Part shown: positions 1 through 5,887 of the stretch, piece after piece
Numbering within the stretch: the stretch's first letter is position 1
Layout of the letters: each line of letters opens with the position of its first letter
From: JBASRP01 sp044866075
GTDB taxonomy: Bacteria > Actinomycetota > AC-67
NCBI GenBank assembly: GCA_044866075.1
Contig: JBIOTQ010000139.1
Location: 1 to 9,447 of the forward strand
Direction: 5' to 3'
DNA: 9,447 nucleotides
Position numbers and translations under genes: made by a program
Notes under the pieces: model-generated
What the model was told of the DNA's origin: nothing
Databases searched by the model: none
The model's input: the letters and a program-made list of their open reading frames with translations, nothing else

Positions 1-1217
1 GGCATGAAGGCTTCCAGGAGCACGGGCCGCGTGGTCCGCAACGCGGTGTTCCGGACGAAGGGCAGCAGCGAGCGTCCGTCCATCGCGAGGCCCGGCGTCG
101 CGCCCGAGAGCTCCACGATCGTCGGCGCCAAGTCGACGTTCGCAACGAGCTCCGACACGTGACTTCCCGCCATGATCCCGGGCCCACGGATCATGAGCGG
201 TACCCGCGCCGAGTTCTCGTACCCGAGGATCTTCTCGTCGGGGGTCCGGTGCTCGCCGTGGAAGTACCCGTTGTCCGACGTGAATACGACGTACGTATTC
301 GCCAGCGTGTTCTTCTCCTTCAGCGCCTTCACCACGGCCGCGACAGCCTCGTCGACGGCGAGCAGCGTCTCGAGCTCACGTCGGTACTGATTCTCGATCA
401 CCGCGATCGCCGCGTCGTCGAGCACCGGCTTGAGGCGCATGAACAGGGGCTTGTCGCTCGTGTCGGCTTCGTTGAACGAAGGCGGCCGCGGCAGAGGCTC
501 GCCGTCGAACGCGCCGCGGTGGCGCGGCGCGGGACGCGGGGCCGTCTGCGAGCTGAGGGTCGCGACCTCGCGGTGCGGCGCGAGGAACCACAGCGTCATG
601 AAGAACGGGCTGCCTCCGCCGATCGCTTTGTGGATCTGCTCGACGGCCTTATCCCGGAGCACGTCCGTCTGATAGAGCGCGGGGTCCTCGACGTCGTACG
701 AGCCGTAGGTCGTGAGGGCGCCGTTGTCGTTCATCTGGTAGCCCCACATCTGGTACGTCGACGGATCGGTGATGCCGTGCCACTCGTCCCACCCCGGCGG
801 CACCTCCGTCGGATCTTCGGTCCCGTAGTCGTTGAGGTACTTGCCGACGTGGATCGTTCGGTACCCGGTCGTGCGCAGCCAGACCGGCAGCGTGTTCTCG
901 GACTTGAGTCGGTAGTACCCGCCGGTGGGTGATTCGTTCTCGAGGACGCCGTGGTTGTGCGCGTACTGACCGGTGAGGAACGTCGAGCGCGACGGACAAC
1001 AGAGTGGGAACGACGAGAAAGAGTTCTGGAAGGTCGCGCCAGCGTCGCCGATCAGAGAGCGCGTCGCGGACATGACGCGCAGCTCCTCGACCGTCTGGTC
1101 GTCCGTCATGATCACGACGATGTTTGGTTTGGACGGCGAACCGGCCGGGGCCTTCACGGAGGGGCTGAGAGCGAACACCAGCGCGATCACCGCGGCAGCC
1201 GGCCGCACCCGGCGCAT
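1..1217 (-). CDS. Secreted type I sulfatase, C-terminus cut by window edge
   Basis: Hydrolyses a sulfate ester, probably outside the cytoplasm. 405 residues are visible, and the gene runs off the left edge. Residues 1-25 form a signal peptide (MRRVR, hydrophobic core, A-P-A before the likely cut). PNIVVIMTDDQ gives the metal-binding Asp39/Asp40. LCCPSRSTFLTGQ (71-83) is the CxPSR motif whose first Cys (73) would be converted to formylglycine. GYRTIHVGKYLN is the second sulfatase signature (Lys126). APH gives His215, and SDNGYFHGEH gives metal ligands Asp315/Asn316. GKYLNDYG and PPGWDEW resemble N-acetylglucosamine-6-sulfatase-like enzymes, but the substrate cannot be assigned. ATG 1217 was chosen because it gives a good signal peptide. 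GTG 1232 and GTG 1208 are in-frame alternatives, and none has a clear Shine-Dalgarno site. It lies 73 bp after the beta-oxidation operon on the same strand with no terminator seen between them. No formylglycine-generating enzyme is in the window. Confidence 0.93.
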   Translation of the reverse strand, partial: MRRVRPAAAVIALVFALSPSVKAPAGSPSKPNIVVIMTDDQTVEELRVMSATRSLIGDAGATFQNSFSSFPLCCPSRSTFLTGQYAHNHGVLENESPTGGYYRLKSENTLPVWLRTTGYRTIHVGKYLNDYGTEDPTEVPPGWDEWHGITDPSTYQMWGYQMNDNGALTTYGSYDVEDPALYQTDVLRDKAVEQIHKAIGGGSPFFMTLWFLAPHREVATLSSQTAPRPAPRHRGAFDGEPLPRPPSFNEADTSDKPLFMRLKPVLDDAAIAVIENQYRRELETLLAVDEAVAAVVKALKEKNTLANTYVVFTSDNGYFHGEHRTPDEKILGYENSARVPLMIRGPGIMAGSHVSELVANVDLAPTIVELSGATPGLAMDGRSLLPFVRNTALRTTRPVLLEAFM

Positions 1218-1290
1218 CCCTCGAAGGCTCACGGAGCATCGGTTCGACGCAGGGATCGCGCGGTCCTTCCCACCTCTCCGAGCCGGGGCG

Positions 1291-2430
1291 CTACGTGAGG
1301 CCGTCGACCGTGACGAACGGTTCCGGCGCGTCGAGCTCGGCGGCGGCGATCAGCTCCTCGAGGACGCGCGGGTCGAACCAGGTCAGCTCCATCTGCTTCG
1401 CTCGGCGAAAGTACAGCTGCATGTCGATGTCGCGCGTGAAGCCGATCCCCCCGTACACCTGCTGCCCGAGCTTCGTCGTGCGCTTGAACACGTCGCAACA
1501 AACGAGCTTTGCCATCGCCGCGAGCGTCCGCGCGTCCTTCCCCGCGGCGCGCGCCCAGGCCGCTTCGGTCGCGAGGACGCGCCCGCCCTCGATCTCTGTG
1601 ATCGTTTCGGCCAGCGGGTGGGCGATCGCTTGGAACGAGCCGATCGGCTTGCCGAACTGGATCCGTTCCTTCGCGTACCCCACGGCCATCGCGTGCGCGG
1701 CCTCGGATCCGCCGCTCGCGTACGCAGCGAGCGAGATCAACCCGTCGACCATAACGTCGCCGAAGGCGGCCCACCCTTGCGTCGGCTCGCCAAGCGGTTC
1801 GGCGGCGACGCCTTCGAAGGTCACGAGATACGAGGCGTCTGACGCCAGCGTTTGCGTGTGTTGCAGAGACACGCCGTTGGCCGCGGTATCGACCAAGAAC
1901 AGTCCGATGTCATCAGGCGCCTCGCCCGTCCGGGCAAGGACGACAAGACTCTCGGCCGCCGAGGCAAACGGAACCATGATCTTCTCGCCCGTCAGCGTCC
2001 CGTTCTGGAATCGCATCGCGATACCGGCAGGCGTCGCGCTGCGCTCGGGCTCCTGCCACGCCACCGACAGCACGGCGTCGCCGCTCGCAATCTTCGGGAG
2101 CCACTCCTTCTTCTGCGCGTCGCTGCCGGCCTCGCGGATCAACCCCGCGGCCACCACGCACGTCACGAAGTAGGGCGAGGGCAGCAACGCCCGGCCGAAC
2201 TCCTCCGACACGATCGCGTTCTCGAGCGCGCTCTGGCCGACGCCGCCGTACTCCTCGGGGATCGTGAGCCCGAGCAGATCCATCTTCGCGAGCTCGCGCC
2301 AGGTCTCGTCGCGGTAGCCGGTCGGGTCGTCCTCGAGCGCGCGCACCACCTCCGGCGACGCGTGCTTCGCGCAGAAATCGCGCACCGCCTCGCGCAGAGC
2401 GTCCTGTTCCTCCGTCCACCTCAGGTCCAT
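1291..2430 (-). CDS. Acyl-CoA dehydrogenase-like subunit lacking the catalytic Glu
   Basis: A 379-residue acyl-CoA dehydrogenase-fold protein, and the last gene of the five-gene operon. An N-terminal helical domain (MDLRWTEEQDALREAVRDF; IPEEYGGVG near 58-65) is followed by the beta domain and the C-terminal helical domain. ERIQFGKPIGSFQAIAHPLAE (255-275) and QQVYGGIGFTRD (323-334) are FAD-contact regions. Signs of a non-catalytic partner: the usual TEPxAGSD signature is replaced by WQEPERSATPAG (125-136). The helix that carries the Glu in isovaleryl-CoA dehydrogenases reads DGLISLAAYASGG with no Glu. The medium-chain IYEGT site is replaced by MELTWFDP (347-354). This fits one subunit of a heteromeric FadE enzyme, with the other encoded at 4519-5697. 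The start is well supported: AGGAG at 2442-2438, 7 nt before ATG. It begins 3 bp after the stop of the upstream hydratase gene. The heteromer is inferred from the paired genes and motifs. Confidence 0.95.
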   Translation of the reverse strand: MDLRWTEEQDALREAVRDFCAKHASPEVVRALEDDPTGYRDETWRELAKMDLLGLTIPEEYGGVGQSALENAIVSEEFGRALLPSPYFVTCVVAAGLIREAGSDAQKKEWLPKIASGDAVLSVAWQEPERSATPAGIAMRFQNGTLTGEKIMVPFASAAESLVVLARTGEAPDDIGLFLVDTAANGVSLQHTQTLASDASYLVTFEGVAAEPLGEPTQGWAAFGDVMVDGLISLAAYASGGSEAAHAMAVGYAKERIQFGKPIGSFQAIAHPLAETITEIEGGRVLATEAAWARAAGKDARTLAAMAKLVCCDVFKRTTKLGQQVYGGIGFTRDIDMQLYFRRAKQMELTWFDPRVLEELIAAAELDAPEPFVTVDGLT

Positions 2431-2433
2431 CGC

Positions 2434-2919
2434 TCAGCTCCTCGGGATCTCTAAAGGCCCCATCGCGTCGGGCGTCCACGCGTCGCCGACGCGCTTCCAG
2501 GGGTTATCGCCGTCGCCCGCCGGCAGAGCGACCCGCGCCACGCATTCGGTCGCGCGTTCCTCCCCCACGGACAAGGTCACGTCGACGTCGGCCCACACGC
2601 ACCCGGCGTCGTCGGTCTCTACGGTCCCCACAACACCGTCGAACGCGAGCCGGTCGCCGGCGCAGATCGATCGCCTCATGCGGAAGCGCAACTTGCCGAG
2701 CCGCCCGCGCGGGCCCGTCCAGTCGCTGAGGTAGCGCTCGATCCAGCCGGCTTGGTTCGGCGTGTTCAGGAAGATGTCACGCGTCCCCGCGCGGTTCGCC
2801 GCCCAGTGCGTGTCGTGGTGCTGCGGCTGCCAGTCGCGCGAGCTCGACGCGCCCATGATCACGGTGCGCGCGGTCACGTCGACCTCGAGCCGCGGGAGGC
2901 GTTCGCCCGGGACCGTCAC
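2434..2919 (-). CDS. MaoC-like enoyl-CoA hydratase, catalytic subunit
   Basis: A 161-residue single hot-dog-domain protein of the MaoC/R-specific hydratase group, expected to add water to an enoyl-CoA. SSSRDWQPQHHDTHWA (25-40) matches the hydratase-2 motif D-x-N-P-x-H in spacing, with Asp29 and His34 as the expected catalytic dyad. The following stretch, RDIFLNTPNQAGWIERYLSDW, and a basic strand region LGKLRFRMRR complete the fold. The GTG start overlaps the stop of the preceding MaoC gene by 4 bp (GTGA), so its translation is probably coupled; only a weak SD is visible. The same frame stays open further upstream to about 3468, but that part merely shadows the preceding gene. The adjacent partner has lost both dyad residues, so the two probably form a heteromeric hydratase like ChsH1 with the N-domain of ChsH2. 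The pairing is inferred. Confidence 0.9.
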   Translation of the reverse strand: MTVPGERLPRLEVDVTARTVIMGASSSRDWQPQHHDTHWAANRAGTRDIFLNTPNQAGWIERYLSDWTGPRGRLGKLRFRMRRSICAGDRLAFDGVVGTVETDDAGCVWADVDVTLSVGEERATECVARVALPAGDGDNPWKRVGDAWTPDAMGPLEIPRS

Positions 2920-3431
2920 GACGCGTCTCGCTTGTAGGCGAACATCTCGTAGGTCTCCACGCCGACGACCTCGTCGCGCTGGTTCGTGTACGTCACGTCG
3001 ATCGTCCACGACCGGCCGGTGCCGAGCTTGCGCGTCTTCAGCGCCGAGATCTCGCGGATCCGTTGGGTCGTGCGCACGCGATCGCCGGGGCGCACCGGCA
3101 CGCCGAACGTCATCTCGTTGAACGCGACGATCCCTTCCGGGAGATCGAGCGCCTTCTTCAGATCGAAGTGCAGGCTCAACGGCATCCGCTTCTCGTTCCG
3201 GCCGGGAACGAACTGCAGCGGTCGCATCCAGGCGGAGAGCATCGTCGGCGGCGCGATCGGCCCGCCGGTGAGATCGTCCGCGACCGCGTCGTCCCAGTAG
3301 AGCGGGTTCGCGTTCTCGGTTGCCTCGAGCCAGTGGAGGATGTAGCCGCGTTCGCAAACGATGTCGCCCGGCGGGTCCTCCGCCGTGCGCCCCACCCAGG
3401 CCTGGACGTCTTCTTCGGTCATCAATCTCAT
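2916..3431 (-). CDS. MaoC N-type hot-dog protein, non-catalytic hydratase subunit
   Basis: A 171-residue protein of the MaoC-dehydratase N-terminal (FAS1_DH-like) type. ERGYILHWLEATENANPLYWDD (27-48) corresponds to the hydratase helix, followed by GGPIAPPTMLSAWMRP (56-71), typical of this family. Aligning N-P-L with the hydratase-2 motif puts Asn40 where the catalytic Asp should be and Tyr45 where the His should be, so the subunit is probably inactive alone and shapes the substrate tunnel. VRPGDRVRTTQRI is the usual mid-domain strand. The ATG overlaps the racemase stop by 4 bp (ATGA), with GAGGAG 5 nt upstream inside the racemase's last codons. The next gene, again overlapping by 4 bp, supplies the intact dyad. 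Unlike mycobacterial ChsH2 it has no added DUF35 (OB-fold) domain, so a link to a downstream aldolase is not indicated. Confidence 0.9.
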   Translation of the reverse strand: MRLMTEEDVQAWVGRTAEDPPGDIVCERGYILHWLEATENANPLYWDDAVADDLTGGPIAPPTMLSAWMRPLQFVPGRNEKRMPLSLHFDLKKALDLPEGIVAFNEMTFGVPVRPGDRVRTTQRIREISALKTRKLGTGRSWTIDVTYTNQRDEVVGVETYEMFAYKRDAS

Positions 3432-4510
3432 GCGATCTCCTCGGGACCGACGCGGTACGGACCGTCACGGCGCGCGCTTCCGGCGAGCACTGGTCCGACC
3501 TGACGGAACGTCCCCTCGTCGCGTTCGACGTCGACGAACGAGCCCCGCGCCACGTGATGGGCGTCCCGGCCGACCTCCGCGATCGAGAGCACGGGCGCGA
3601 CGCAGGTGTCCTTGTTCGCTAGATCCTCGACCCAGTCGTCGCGATCGCGCGCGGCGAACGCTTCGGCGAATGCTTTGCGGACCTCGTCCTGCCGTGCATC
3701 GTCGTACTGGGCGTCGGCGAGGTCCTCACGGCCGAGCGCCCGGCAGAGGTTCGTGAAGAACTGCTTCTCGATCGCGCCGACGGCGAGCCAGCCGCCGTCG
3801 CGCGCCGCGTACACGTCGTAGCAGGCGTACTTCCCCGTGAGGAGGGTCGTGCCCGGCGCGACCTCCGCGCCGGTCGCCAGCGTCTCATCGACGAAGAGCG
3901 ACATCAGGTGCAGCACGCCGTCGGCCGTCGACACATCGAGGAACGACCCCTCGTGGGTCGCGTTCCTCCGGACGAGCGCCGCGGCGATCGCCAGCGCCGC
4001 CTGGAAGCCTCCCGCCGCCGCGTCCGCGATCGTCGCGCCGGGGAACGCCGGGCCCCCGTCGGCGCGCCGTCCCTGCGTCGCGAGGAAGCCTCCGACGGCG
4101 AGGTAGTTGATGTCGTGCCCCGCCCAGGCGGCGTACGGACCGGACGACCCGTAGCCGGAGACCGCGCAATAAACGATCCGCGGATTCTCCTTGCGACACG
4201 CCTCGTACCCCACGCCGAGACGGTCGGCCACGCCGGGCCGGAACGCCTCAACGACCGCGTCGGCGCCGCGCACGAGCTCCATGAAGCGAGCCACGCCATC
4301 CGCGGACTTGAGGTCGAGCTGTACCCGCTTCATATCCCGATGCGCGCCGTAGGCGTAGAACGGCGGGTCGATGCGCGCGGCCGACGCCGGCGCCGCGATC
4401 TTGATCACTCTGGCACCCAGGTCGCGCAACGCCGCCGTCGCGCGCGCGGCCGGACCGACCGTCGAGTGATCGAGGACGGTCACGCCATCGAGCAGTCCTT
4501 TGAACGCCAT
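3428..4510 (-). CDS. mcr: Alpha-methylacyl-CoA racemase (CaiB/BaiF family)
   Basis: A 360-residue family III CoA-transferase-fold protein, best read as an alpha-methylacyl-CoA racemase that interconverts 2R- and 2S-methylacyl-CoA. All three residues expected of the mycobacterial racemase Mcr (His126, Asp156, Glu241) have counterparts in matching context: GHDINYLAVGG with His132, ATIADAAAGG with Asp163, and AVGAIEKQFF with Glu248. Its length is also typical for Mcr. The N-terminus (LLDGVTVLDHSTVGPAA) and VEAFRPGVADRLGVGYE (87-103) are standard for the superfamily. The start is ATG 4510, 8 bp after the upstream ACAD stop, without an obvious SD, which suggests translational coupling; upstream extension of this frame only shadows the ACAD gene. 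Sitting between an ACAD and a hydratase, it probably supplies the stereoisomer the dehydrogenase accepts. A plain CoA-transferase is the alternative but fits the motifs less well. Confidence 0.9.
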   Translation of the reverse strand: MAFKGLLDGVTVLDHSTVGPAARATAALRDLGARVIKIAAPASAARIDPPFYAYGAHRDMKRVQLDLKSADGVARFMELVRGADAVVEAFRPGVADRLGVGYEACRKENPRIVYCAVSGYGSSGPYAAWAGHDINYLAVGGFLATQGRRADGGPAFPGATIADAAAGGFQAALAIAAALVRRNATHEGSFLDVSTADGVLHLMSLFVDETLATGAEVAPGTTLLTGKYACYDVYAARDGGWLAVGAIEKQFFTNLCRALGREDLADAQYDDARQDEVRKAFAEAFAARDRDDWVEDLANKDTCVAPVLSIAEVGRDAHHVARGSFVDVERDEGTFRQVGPVLAGSARRDGPYRVGPEEIA

Positions 4511-4518
4511 GGCCGGGT

Positions 4519-5697
4519 CTACGACGGGTCCGGCAGCCCGAGCCCGCGCCGCGCGATGATGTTGCGCTGGACCTCGCTCGTCCCCGCGCCGACCGTGTCG
4601 ACGACCGAGTACCGGTAGGTGAACTCGAAGCGCCCGTCCATCGGCGCGTGAGGCTGGTCGCGCTTCAGCGCGCCGGCCGCGCCGGTCGTCGTCAGGAACT
4701 CGTCGGCGATCTTCTGGCCGAGCTGCGTCGTGAACAGCTTGAACATCGCACTCTCGAGGTTCGGGACCTCGCCCGCGGCGGCTTTCGAGATCACGCGCAG
4801 ACAGAGCGTGCGCGCCACCTCTATCTCGGACGCCGCACGCGCGATCCAGCGGCGCACGTGCGGGTCCTCGCGAAGCGGTTTGCCGTCGAGCGTAGCGTGG
4901 CGGACCCAATCGCGGAGGCGCTCGTAACGTTTGATGTAGGCCGAGACGGTGAACAGCGTGAACCGCTCGAAGTCGAGCGCCTCGGAGATGTAGTACCAGC
5001 CCTTGTTCACCTCGCCGACGACGTGGTCGTCGTCGACGAACACGTCGTCGAGGAAGACCTCGTTCGTGCGCTCGTCGCCGATCGTGTCCATGTTCGTGAT
5101 CGTGATGCCCGGCGCGTTCATCGGGACGAGGAACAGAGTGATGCCCTTGTGCTTGGGCGCGTCCGGGTCGGTACGTGCGGCGACCCAGTACCAGTCGGCG
5201 AAGTGCGCCGAGGTCGTGAACCGCTTCTGTCCGTTGAGCTTCCAGCCGCCCTCGACCTTCTGCGCGCGCATCGCCAGCGACGCAAGATCCGATCCCGCGT
5301 TGGGTTCGGAGTAGCCGATCGCGAACTCGATCTCCGCGCCGAGGATCTTCGGCAGGAACTCCTTCTTCAGGCGCTCGTTGCCGTGCCGGATGATCGTCTT
5401 GCCGACGATGCCGACGCCCTTGCCGATGAACGGTGCGCCGGCCGCAGCGAGCTCCTCGTTCAGCAGGTACTCGAAGACGCCGGGCGCTTCCTGGCCGCCG
5501 TACTCCTTCGGCCACGACATGCCGATCCAGCCTTGCTCGGAGAGTTGCTTCATGAACGCGCGGCGCTCGGGCGAATCCACGAGTTGCCCCATTCCGTCGC
5601 GGCGCGGGTCGGCGACCTCCGGCCCGGCGGTGCTCTCGATGAACTCGCGCACCGCGGAGCGGAACGCTTTCTCCTCCGGTGACCATTCGAGGTTCAC
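4519..5697 (-). CDS. Acyl-CoA dehydrogenase, candidate catalytic subunit
   Basis: A 392-residue FAD-dependent acyl-CoA dehydrogenase and the first gene of the operon. It would introduce the alpha,beta double bond into an acyl-CoA. Visible in order: NLEWSPEEKAFRSAVREF, MSWPKEYGG, GYSEPNAGSDLASL (family signature, about 128-141), LNGQKRFTTSAHFADW (beta domain), and VDTVGAGTSEVQRNIIARRGLGLP at the C-terminus (FAD and tetramer contacts). The medium-chain catalytic Glu (IYEGT) is replaced by VGAGT (Ala371). A Glu in LDFER (244) instead matches the helix position used by isovaleryl-CoA and long-chain dehydrogenases and by some heteromeric mycobacterial FadE proteins, so it is the likely base. GTG 5697 was chosen over GTG 5709 because GGAGG (5707-5703) sits 5 nt before it and the N-terminus then matches the family. 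A promoter with an internal palindrome lies directly upstream. Its partner is probably the ACAD at 1291-2430. Confidence 0.95.
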   Translation of the reverse strand: MNLEWSPEEKAFRSAVREFIESTAGPEVADPRRDGMGQLVDSPERRAFMKQLSEQGWIGMSWPKEYGGQEAPGVFEYLLNEELAAAGAPFIGKGVGIVGKTIIRHGNERLKKEFLPKILGAEIEFAIGYSEPNAGSDLASLAMRAQKVEGGWKLNGQKRFTTSAHFADWYWVAARTDPDAPKHKGITLFLVPMNAPGITITNMDTIGDERTNEVFLDDVFVDDDHVVGEVNKGWYYISEALDFERFTLFTVSAYIKRYERLRDWVRHATLDGKPLREDPHVRRWIARAASEIEVARTLCLRVISKAAAGEVPNLESAMFKLFTTQLGQKIADEFLTTTGAAGALKRDQPHAPMDGRFEFTYRYSVVDTVGAGTSEVQRNIIARRGLGLPDPS

Positions 5698-5702
5698 GAC
5701 GG

Positions 5703-5707
5703 CCTCC
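5703..5707 (-). promoter_or_regulatory. Shine-Dalgarno site deciding the ACAD start
   Basis: GGAGG on the minus strand, 5 nt before GTG 5697. The upstream in-frame GTG at 5709 overlaps this site and has no SD of its own, so 5697 is the better start. Confidence 0.7.
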
Positions 5708-5732
5708 ACGAGACGTGTTTATGCAGGTCACA

Positions 5733-5762
5733 ACCATATCTGACGGGTCGTCAGATTTCCAA
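5733..5762 (-). promoter_or_regulatory. Promoter of the branched acyl-CoA operon
   Basis: On the minus strand, TTGGAA (5762-5757) and TATGGT (5738-5733) are separated by 18 bp. Each matches the housekeeping consensus at about four of six positions. Transcription would start near 5726, giving a leader of roughly 30 nt to GTG 5697. The spacer is filled by a perfect palindrome, so the promoter is probably repressible. Confidence 0.55.
5738..5756. promoter_or_regulatory. 19-bp perfect palindrome, candidate repressor operator
   Basis: ATCTGACG-GGT-CGTCAGAT: two perfect 8-bp arms around a 3-bp centre. It occupies the space between the -35 and -10 boxes and overlaps the first two bases of the -10 region. 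This size and position are typical of TetR-family operators at fatty-acid and lipid catabolism genes. No regulator gene is in the window, so the protein that binds is unknown. Confidence 0.65.
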
Positions 5763-5839
5763 GACGCCTTTAGAATACCGGCTCAGAAGGTGCAATCCGG
5801 TCCGGCGTCGAATCACCACAACGAAGAACGAGGGATGCG

Positions 5840-5868
5840 CTGAGGGCCGCGCTACGCGCGGCCCTCAG
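5840..5868 (-). terminator. Hairpin terminator after the ScyD/ScyE-like gene
   Basis: A perfect 13-bp GC-rich stem (CTGAGGGCCGCGC / GCGCGGCCCTCAG) with a TAC loop starts about 20 nt after the TAA stop at 5888-5890. On the minus strand it is followed by a moderately T-rich run (CTCGTTCTTCGTTGT) rather than a clean U-tract. It separates the secreted-protein gene from the operon promoter at 5733-5762. Confidence 0.65.
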
Positions 5869-5887
5869 TTCGTGTCCGATCCTACGC

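Noticed and set aside
649..1239. 196-residue minus-strand open frame starting at ATG 1239
   Set aside because: It is a shifted frame inside the sulfatase gene. The true frame carries the CCPSR and SDNGY motifs without interruption from 1217 to the left edge.
4519..5737. A single 769-residue minus-strand open frame from 5737 to 3428, suggesting an ACAD-racemase fusion
   Set aside because: The part upstream of 4510 is an arginine-rich shadow of the ACAD gene in another frame. The racemase starts cleanly at ATG 4510.
5763..5839. tRNA or small RNA gene between the operon promoter and the terminator
   Set aside because: No T-loop or acceptor-stem pairing was found; the only structured element is the hairpin at 5840-5868.
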